A stretch of DNA of 64,000 nt from Atopsyche davidsoni (Eukaryota > Arthropoda > Insecta > Trichoptera > Hydrobiosidae): positions 4,650,001 to 4,714,000 of the forward strand of contig JAILWY010000028.1 of NCBI GenBank assembly GCA_022113835.1, read 5' to 3'. The notes beneath the pieces are model-generated. The model was given only the letters and a program-made list of their open reading frames with translations, was not told where the DNA came from and ran no database searches. The translations under genes were made by a program, and so were the position numbers. This document shows, one piece after another, positions 22,386 through 31,445 of the stretch. Position 1 is the first letter of the stretch; each line of letters begins with the position of its first letter.

Positions 22386-24510
22386 TCATTCATTTTGAAC
22401 ACCCTTTCTAGCTTCGGTCGTCACGAGGAATACCACGCGATCGTCCGGTTTGGCTTCTTTTACTGCAACGTCCATGAGATTGTGGCCATAAATGTCCGGT
22501 CTCAGCATCCTCTCGCAGAAGAACAAGGCGGGCTCCTCGCAGGAGACGGAAGTCAGCTTCCCGTCAGCGCGCATGGCCCCGCAGTGCAGGTGCTTCTTCG
22601 GCTGCTCCTCCGCCCACTCCGCGTGCCCCAACTGCTCCACCGGCACCCCTGAAACACACTGCACTTCAGGGACCCGGAATGTGTCAAGAGACCCAGTCCT
22701 CGCAGCATGGTGGTGCTGCCAGCTGATGGTTACCATGACAGCGTCCTCTGCGACACCAACATGCTCCCGAAGCTCTGTTCCGACCTCAAGAATAACACAC
22801 CTTCCATGGTGCAGAATTGTCCGCCGAAGACGCGGTCGGTGATGCCCACGAGGATCAGCGGCGCGTCGAAGGATCCTGCCATGGAATGCTCCGTGTACAA
22901 GGACATCGAGCTGGTGAGTTTGTCTGCCTCTCTCCGGCTGTTGATGACGGCGAGCCAGGAGTGCTCCTCCACGCAGACTTTGGCGGCTTCCATCCAGGTT
23001 TTTGGTGTAAAATGTAAAACATATCGGCGATTGGCAGCATCGTCGAAGAACATGGCTGAAAATAAAATATTAAATGTTTTATCGTCTATTAGAAGCTAGC
23101 TTCTTTAATTACCTGAAGGGTTCAGCATTACCTGAAGGGGTGCTGCAGTTGCAGGTGGGGGTCAGGGGTTCCGGAGACTGCGCAGGTTCTGGAACTTGCT
23201 GGAGGTTTTTCTGGCAGACGAACACCCCGTGGTCAGTGCACAGCATGGTCATCAGCTGGCCCGACTTCGTCATGGCGCCACAATCTTTAGCAGCATTGGT
23301 GTAGTCAGGTTGACCCAGAGCCCACGCGAAGATGTCATCGGGGAGGTAGTTTCCTGCCATTTTAAGTGGCGTGAGGTCGAAAAAAATATTTTTGTTGAAA
23401 GGGAATAAAATTGTTTGCACACCTGTGGTGTCCAAATATTCTCCCTCTACTATCGTGTCGTGGAAGCCGACCAAGATGGACTCGTGTCTCCCAGTGAAGA
23501 TGCTCGTCAGAGCCTCGATTTCTGCTGCAGCCTTCGGTACGGCCAGGACGGCTCCCTCCCTGCTGCAGGTTTCCACCGCGTAGTGCCACGCCATGGACGT
23601 GCTGTGCAGCTTGTACTGCTTGCCCACTGAAGGTCGCGCACTGTAGCCTGAAGAATCAGAAGATCTTTTGAGATTTCCAGTTTAGAAGTATAGGAAGAGG
23701 ATGAGCGTGGACAGCTGTGCTCTCCTCTTCCCCATCGGGGACTGACCTGGTGATACTTCAGAGGGAATCTGCACCTCGGGGTTGTCCTTCTCGCACGTGA
23801 AGGTCGCGGGATGTATGCAGCTCGTGTCGAAAAACTTGAAGTCCGCGTTCATCACGATGCAGCTTTCGCCAATTTTCCCGTTGGGCTCTCCCCCATTCCA
23901 CTGAGAATAATAATTCTGCATGGGCTCCCCTATAAGAACACATACAGAGTATTGTAGCTCTGCGATTTAGCTGAAGCATTTACAGCATTGGGGAGAAGAA
24001 AATAACCTGTAAACGACACAAAGTGGTTTTCCAAAAACAAGTCGTGCAGCCCCACAAAAGTGTAGGCGTGCAGGATGAGGCTGGCTATTGGGTCGTGGGC
24101 AGAGAAGAGTTGTATGATCTGCTTGGCCTCGTCTGCATTTCGAGGAGTGGCCAGCCTTGCTCCTTCCCTGTAGCAAGTCCTCGCCGCGTGGTGCATCAGC
24201 AGCCCATGGTGGTGGAATTTGTAGTACTTGTTGACTGTTGCATAGTATGCATAATCTAAAAACAAACACACACAATATATATCTTCATCATCAAGTGCCT
24301 CTCCTCAGAGGAGGTTGGCGTCCATTTCACTGAGCATATACTCATGCTGATTATCTAAGGGGAATATAGTGTAGTCTGTCCCCAGGTATACACATATATA
24401 TAATTATATTTATTTAAATATAATACGAACTTACCGTCAGCGGCCGATGTAAGGTGTATAATATAAAACACCACACACAATACAAAATATATTTTTTTTA
24501 TAATGCTCAT
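22386..24510 (-). CDS. immulectin-like secreted lectin with three C-type lectin domains, copy 3
   Basis: The exons are 24435-24510, 24007-24255, 23747-23929, 23423-23647, 23132-23353, 22801-23055 and 22386-22648, giving 490 residues. Architecture and phases are as in copy 2. The tripeptides are EPN (domain 1), QPD (domain 2) and QPK (domain 3). Domain 1 is the most changed region: the second half of exon 2 reads PIASLILHAY where the others have GLALKDY or GLALRDY, and exon 3 has NGGEPNGKIGES. The other domains are almost identical to copy 2. The gene is intact, without stops or frameshifts in any exon. Confidence 0.88.
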
Positions 24511-24760
24511 ATTGAATGTTGATCTCGTCTCCAGTCGCGGTTATCAACTAAAGTGGCCAAGCCAAGTTTGTGCTGGTCAAGTATTCACTTGGGATGTCAA
24601 ACCTTTTTTATGTATGTACCCTCTGATGTAATTTTTTTTTATTGTGTGTGTTAAATAAATGTATGATAACAATAGCAAGTAATTATATTTCAACACAGCG
24701 TTTTAGGCCATATTGTATTTGTAAAAATGAACTATTAAATGACGTGTTGTTTTAATGATA
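24511..24760 (-). promoter_or_regulatory. conserved 5' flank of lectin gene 3 with GATA-type site
   Basis: TGATAA on the minus strand at 24541-24546. The flank matches that of copy 2 almost base for base. Confidence 0.45.
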
Positions 24761-25300
24761 CTTGTGAAATATTTTATTCATTGAAATAATTTAAAAATAA
24801 TGTGCAGCAAAATATAATTGAAATAATCATTGAGAGTATTAAAAAGTCATCGCGAGGTTAAGTCAAAGAGGTCATAGTTGTGTTTATATTATCGTATTGG
24901 GAATTCCGTTATTTTGATAATGTTTAATTAATTTCTAATCGAATTTGTTTGTTTGAGATAAGGCCCAGTTTTTGGTGTCTCAGGGTTGCCTATTTAGATA
25001 TGTTTCACGCTTGCATATAACGATTCATATTCTCACTTGGTTACAGCCACGGTGGTCGGAATTTTGCTCCGAATCTCAACTGTGCCTCGTAACATTTTAA
25101 AAATTTATTTTTTTAATTAACACGTGTAAAAAAGTTATTAATTTAAAAATTGAGGTGTTCAGATTCAAAAAAATTATTTAAGGAAAAAATTAAATTTATT
25201 ATAATCGATTCTTGGAATGTTATTATTGAATAATTTTTCGTGTAATGCTTTCTTTATAATTTATATAATCATATGGTATTTTTGAAAATAAGTAATTTTT

Positions 25301-25306
25301 TTTATT
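25301..25306 (-). terminator. poly(A) signal of lectin gene 4
   Basis: AATAAA on the minus strand about 47 bases after the stop. The longer conserved 3' flank of copies 1-3 is missing here. Confidence 0.45.
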
Positions 25307-25352
25307 GAAATATAAATCAATTTTTGCTTTATATGTTGACTATTGTAGTCAA

Positions 25353-27500
25353 TCATTCATTTTGATCACACTTTCTTGCTTCGAGCGTCACGAGGAATAC
25401 CACGCGATCGTCCGGTTTGACTTCTTTTACTGCAACGTCCTTGAGATTGTGGCTGTAAATGTCCGGTCTCAGCACCCTCTCGCAGAAGAACAAGGCGGGC
25501 TCCTCGCAGGAGACGGAAGTCAGCTTCCCGTCAGCGCGCATGGCCCCGCAGTGCAGGTGCTTCTTCGGCTGCTCCTCCGCCCACTCCGCGTGCCCCAACA
25601 GCTCCACCGGCACCCCTGAAACACACTGCACTTCAGGGACCCGGAATGTGTCAAGAGACCCAGTCCTCGCAGCATGGTGGTGCTGCCAGCTGATGGTTAC
25701 CATGACAGCGTCCTCTGCGATACCAACAGGCTCCCGAAGCTCGGTTCCGACCTCAAGAATAACACACCTTCCATGGTGCAGAATTGTCCGCCGAAGACGC
25801 GATCGGTGATGCCCACGAGGACTAGCGGTGCGTTGAAGGATCCTGCCATGGAATGCTCCGTGTACAAGGACATCGAGCTGGTGAGTTTGTCTGCCTCTCT
25901 CTGGCTGTTGATGACGGCGAGCCAGGAGTGCTCCTCAGCGCAGACTTTGACGGCTTCCATCCAGGTTTTTGGTGTTAAATGTAAAACATATCGGCGATTG
26001 GCTGCATCGTCGAAGAACATGGCTGAAAAAATATAATAATTTTGTATTAAAAAATTGTTTTATCGATGTCTTTTAGAAACAAGAAGCTTTAATAAATGTT
26101 CAGCGTTACCTGAAGGGGTGCTGCTGTTGCTGGTGGGGGTCAGTGGTTCCGGAGCTTGCCGGAGGTCTTTCTGACAGACGAACACCCCGAGGTCAGTGCA
26201 CAGCATCGTCATCAGCTGGCCCGACTTCGTCATGGCGCCACAATCTTTAGCAGTATTGGTGTTGTCAGGTTGACCCAGAGCCCAAGCGAAGATGTCTTCG
26301 TGAAGGTAGTTTCCTGCGATTTTAAATGGCGTAAGTCAGTCCATAGTTATTTTTTAAAAATGATGAAAGAGAATGAATTTGTTCGCACACCTGTGGTGTC
26401 CAAATATTCTCCCTCTACTATCGTGTCGTGGAAGCCGACCAAGACGGACTCGTGTCTCCCAGCGAAGATGCTCGTCAGAGCCTCGATTTCTGCTGCAGCC
26501 TTCGGGACGGCCAGGACGGCTCCCTCCCTGCTGCAGGCTTCCACCGCGTAGTGCCACGCCATGGACGTGCTGTGCAGCTTGTATTGCTTGCCCACTGAAG
26601 GTCGCGCACTGTAGCCTGAAGGATCAAAACACTTTTGAGATTTCCAGTTTAGAAGTATAGGAGGAGGATGAGCGTGGACAGCTGTGCTCTCCTCTTCCCC
26701 ATCGGGGACTGACCTGGTGATACTTCAGAGGGGATCTGCACCTCGGGGTTGTCCTTCTCGCACGTGAAGGTCGCGGGATGTATGCACCCCGTGTCGAACA
26801 ACTTGAAGGCCGCGTCCATCACGATGCAGTTTTCGCCAATATTCCCGCTGGGGTCTCCTTCATTCCACTGAGAATAATAATTCTGCATGGGCTCCCCTAT
26901 AAGAACACATACAGAGTATTGTAGCTCCGCGATTGAGCTGAAGCATTTGCATGCAATTACTGGAGTCATTTCAATTTGTTTTAGTGGAGAAGACCTGTAA
27001 ACGACACAAAGTGGTTTTCCAAAAACGAGTCGTGTAGCCCCACAAAAGTGTAGTCCTTCAGGGCGAGGCCGGCTATGGGGGCGTAGGCAGAGAAGAGTTG
27101 TATAATCTGCTTGGCCTCGTCTGCATTTCGAGGAGTGGCCAGCCTTGCTCCTTCCCTGTAGCAAGCCCTCGCCGCGTGGTGCATCAGCAGCCCATGGTGG
27201 TGGAATTTGTAGTGCTTGTTGACTGTTGCGTAGTATGCATAATCTAATAACAAACACACTCAATATATATATTCTTCATCAAGTGCCTCTCCTCAAATGA
27301 GGCTGGCTACCATTTCACTGAGCATATACTCATGCTGATTATCTAAGGGGAATATAGTGTAGTCTGTCCCCAGGTATACACATATATATATAATTATATT
27401 TATATAAATATAATACGAACTTACCGTCAGCGGCCGATGTTAGGTGTATAACATAAAACACCACACACAATACAATATATATTTTTTTTATAATGCTCAT
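25353..27500 (-). CDS. immulectin-like secreted lectin with three C-type lectin domains, copy 4
   Basis: The exons are 27425-27500, 26995-27243, 26714-26896, 26391-26615, 26110-26313, 25768-26022 and 25353-25615, giving 484 residues. Exon 5 is 18 bases shorter than in the paralogues, an in-frame deletion of six residues in the linker after domain 2. The tripeptides are DPS (domain 1), QPD (domain 2) and QPK (domain 3). The C-terminus reads RKCDQNE instead of RKGVQNE and so gains a cysteine. All frames are open. It is the outermost gene of the cluster, and the large coiled-coil gene starts 3.3 kb away on the opposite strand. Confidence 0.88.
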
Positions 27501-27745
27501 ATTGAATGTTGATCTCGTCTCCAGTCGCGGTTATCAACTAATGTGGCCAAGCCAAGATTGTGCTGGTCAAGTATCCACATGGGATGTCAAAATCTTTTTT
27601 ATGTATGTACCCTCTGATGTTAATTTTTTTATTGTGTGTGTTAGCAATAGCAAGTATTTATATTTCAACACATCCTGTCAGCCTATATTGTATTTGTAAA
27701 AATGAACTATCAAATGACGTGTTGTTTTAATGATACTTGTAAAAT
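27501..27745 (-). promoter_or_regulatory. conserved 5' flank of lectin gene 4 with GATA-type site
   Basis: TGATAA on the minus strand at 27531-27536. The proximal 120 bases match the flanks of copies 2 and 3. Confidence 0.45.
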
Positions 27746-27798
27746 ATGATAATAATTAAAATGATTTAAAAAAATTTAAAATAAAGTGCAGCAAAATA

Positions 27799-28470
27799 TC
27801 TACTATAAAAATATCCATTGTGTGAGTGTGTGTACGTTTCATATTTTGGTTCTCCATAGAATATCTTAAAAGATACAATGCTGATTTTTTGCACGTAAGT
27901 TCAGTAAGTTTTTCCGCAGTTATGTGCCGAATTTCATGACGATAGGATAATATTTTCATTCATAAACTGATTTAATAAAACTAAAAAATATGCTTTAGCG
28001 AGTTATATGTACGAATTATATGATTCTGTTCTTCACCGTGAGAATTTCAAATTTAGAACTTTTACAAAAAAAACAAATTTTGATGCTTCTTAGAAATTTC
28101 CAGCTTATGTCAGTTTGACACAAGTACCATCTTTATTTTTTAATCAAATTGCATTAGAAATTATTAATCACATCATTAATAACTCAAAATGCCTCATAAA
28201 AAAAATAACACCGTCTACGCACAGCAAACGTAATTTAAAAAGAATTGCACAATTGAACGTGATAAAGACTGCATTAAATAAAGATCAGTGATGCGTTGTT
28301 TGTGACACGAAATGTGACACAAATGTCACGCAATGAACCGAAATAAAAACATGAGCAGCGTCTTCTTAAAATTCGATTACCCAGATATTCGAGTATTCAG
28401 CCAAACATATGTTCAAACACTATTGCTTCGTTCATCGAATACGTCATTCTGTGACGGGCTACATTTCTAG
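27799..28470 (+). mobile_element. non-autonomous Helitron, both ends visible
   Basis: It starts TCTACTATAAAAATATCC after an A and ends GACGGGCTACATTTCTAG before T. It has no terminal inverted repeats, as expected of Helitrons. The 3' end matches the element at 53633-53917, and the body matches 10430-10797 and 13505-13960. Confidence 0.75.
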
Positions 28471-29966
28471 TAATTGAAATAATCATTGAGAATATTAAAA
28501 AGTTATCGCGAAGTTAAGTCAAAGAGGTCATGGTTGTTTTTGTATTATCGTAATATTCGTAATATCGTATATCGTAATAATAATTCCGTTATTATGATAA
28601 TGTTTAATTTATTTCTAATCGAATTTCGTTATGTTTTTTAGGTGAGGAATTACGTTAAATGGTACACTTTCATGCGAATTCGGAGAAAATTATTACGGAT
28701 CAAAATATGGTATTTTCAGGCAGGGTTGTGGGGTAGATTTTCTAAGAATGATGCAAGCCATCGAAATGTTTGTTACTCCTGTAAATATCGGTATAGAAAT
28801 AACAAAGACCTATTGAGAAAAGTTTTAATTATTGACTTCAATTGTATTTGATTTCTCCTATACTACACACCCGCACACTCTCAAGGCTAACACCCCTTGA
28901 AGGTCTGGCAGTGTTCATGTCCATGCTGGATTTTCGAGAAGTCAGTGATCATGCTTCAGGAAATTAAACAGAGATGATCTGCAAACGTTTATGAGTCAAA
29001 AGATTCGGAATGTCGTACTCTCTGCAAATTTGCAGAGTTAAAGTTCATTAGACTCGGTGGTTCCTTGTGCATGGCTGCCATTATGTACCCTGACCATGTG
29101 TAATGGATCAGTAATTGACTTGGAGTGATTGTGGAGGGGTGTGCTCTGGAAGTACGTGGGGGGACTCCTACTATTGTTTGCTGCAGGAGTATCAGATCTA
29201 AACGCCAGAGCTTTGTAAGGAAAGGGTTTATAATAATGCTGTTGGGCAGCAGCAATACGCAAACTTTCCCTTCGGTAGAAGAACCCACTACACTATTTTC
29301 CCCTTAGAAAGCCATGGACACTGGTTCAGCATGAGTATATGCTCAGTGAAATGGTCGCCAACCTGATTTGAGAAGAAGCACTTGATGAAGAAGAATTAAA
29401 AAAATTCCACGAAAAAGGCTGAATACTTCACTGGACATGTGTTTATATAACACAGTATTGTTTTTTTTTTTTTTTTTTTAATTTTGACAGAATCTTTTGC
29501 GTCTTCAAATACCTGGGATCCTTAAGGATCCTTGCTAGCGGGTGTTGTGGTGTTCAGTGCTCGGGATGGTTGGCTGTGGGTCGAAGGTGGAGGAACAGGG
29601 AATGCAGAGCTGATGGATGGGTGCTGGGTGGTTTACGCAAGCAGTGGAAGACCTCCAAAATCAACGGAAATGGAACGATGCAGAATGCTCTGCCGCTCTC
29701 CGGGCAAGCAGTCAGGTTAGGTTAGGTTAGGTTGGGATGGGACAATAGTGAATGCAGGCGGGTATCGATGTCAGCCGCCAGCCCGGCCGAGCCCGAGAAT
29801 AGCCGCGGCCGGGGCAGGGCGGGCGCCCCGGCCGAGGCGCCCAGCTCCTCGCATCATTGCACCAACACCAGATTTGTGGACCAAATCTCAAACCACAAAG
29901 CATACTACCAGGGCACAAATAAAAAAAAAATAAAAAAAAACATTATTTATAATATATTTTCACATA
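28471..29966. other. intergenic stretch with retrotransposon-tail debris
   Basis: No gene is supported. The block at 29320-29400 matches the LINE-tail piece found in intron 1 of every lectin gene (AGTATATGCTCAGTGAAATG). A dispersed block near 29220-29265 recurs near 44890 and 49920. A GC-rich island lies at 29756-29870; its ORFs show no domain. Confidence 0.45.
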
Positions 29967-30368
29967 TAAAAAATTGTCCGGAAAGTAATTTCGTTTTTTG
30001 CTCAACAGGTAGCTTAAGCAGCAAAACCATTATATATTTTGACAATCAAATATGGAAAGTTAAAACAGCATTAACCGCATATTTTACCCTTTTTTTTACT
30101 ATGGAAAAGATAAAAATGCGGTTCGTGCAAGAAATTTTTTTTGCGATATGTACGGAGAAGATGCATTGACAGAACGCAAAATGCAAAATTTCCATCGGGC
30201 AATTTTGATGTTGAGGATGCATGGCATTCTGGAAGGTCAGTTGAAGCTGATGAAGACACGAATCCGAAATTGGGTCTCTACGAACATATTTAGATGATAA
30301 AACCTTTACCACAAGGAACAAAAAATTATGAACAAAAAAACGAAGTTACTTTCCGAACCACCCAATGT
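29967..30368 (+). mobile_element. internally deleted mariner-like element
   Basis: Imperfect terminal inverted repeats (CCGGAAAGTAATTTCGTTTT at the left; the complement of GGTTCGGAAAGTAACTTCG at the right) enclose a frameshifted N-terminal transposase piece that reads CDMYGEDALTER and then VEADED. The catalytic region is missing. TA dinucleotides lie next to both ends. Confidence 0.75.
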
Positions 30369-30479
30369 ATTGATTTTTTGTGGAGTGATTTTGCAGCTCG
30401 TCAACCAATTGTTGTAGCGATGGGATTTTTGTGATTTTTTTTTTATGTTTTGGTGATTTTATTGACACTCGCCCAGTAG

Positions 30480-30819
30480 GTAGATCGGAGTGCATCAGCT
30501 GGGGCAAGCCGGGCCTGCCTCGGCCAGTGCCCGGAGTGCTTGCGCGCCGAGCGCATCCGCGAGGAATGTCCTCATAACCAAACAACAAACTGATAACCGA
30601 GAAGTGGGCTGAGACGATAATCGACACCTTCTGAGATTAGGAGACGCACGTAAGAGAAGAAGCCGCGTCAAGGCAGTGGACGGGCGGTCGAAACACAAGA
30701 CTTTTGTATGAGTTCGTGCGTTCAACTGTTGGTGACTTCGATGTTGACAAAGAGTCGACGTGACTCGATTTGTGAAGAATCAGTTCGTGAGTTATGCTTT
30801 GAATTAAAATTTTAATAAA
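30480..30819 (+). promoter_or_regulatory. putative promoter and 5'UTR of the large coiled-coil gene
   Basis: A GC-rich segment (30485-30580) followed by about 200 bases of balanced composition without repeats precedes the ATG at 30820. The composition shift against the AT-rich surroundings suggests a transcription start between about 30600 and 30750. No clear TATA box was seen. Confidence 0.4.
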
Positions 30820-31413
30820 ATGTCTTCCGAAGAATACGCAACCAACCCCGCTGCGGAGTTCATTAAAAACTATGAAGAAAATTCAAGGTCGAAGGGGGTC
30901 GCCGAAGACGAAATAGAACTTCAAGTGCCGGAGAAGGAGAAAATCGACAGGTCGGAAGACGACGAATCTTTCTGGGAGTGTAGAGGATCGGTCAAGGAAA
31001 AGAAAAAATACCCAAAAGAAAGTCTAGATTTTTGGGATGCAGTTGATGATAAAAGTTGCAAAAATGGTGGTGAATGCAAGAAAGACACCGATGAGTCGAT
31101 TGCTACTGACGAAAAGCGAAAAGTCGCGGATGCTGAATGCGCTGTTGGTGAAACACTTCCGAGGGATTCTGTGGAGAGCATGGAGCGTGGCAGGGACGAG
31201 TCCAGCGAGTCAGCTGGAGACAGGAGGTCCTCGAGGGAGGAGTCTCCTGGCCTGGCTGGGGACAGCAGCAGCAGCGAAGAGAGCAGCTCCGGAGAGGAGG
31301 ACGTGGACAGCGGAATAGCAGAGGAACCCCTGCCCAGGAGAAAACCGTTCGACTGCCACGACTTGGCCAACTTTTTCAGCCATTGGTGAGTTAATTCTTA
31401 CACACAAATACTC

Positions 31414-31445
<32 letters not shown>

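Noticed and set aside
28642..28851. 69-codon ORF in intergenic sequence
   Set aside because: AT-rich, with no signal, domain or splice support, and it follows directly after a Helitron end.
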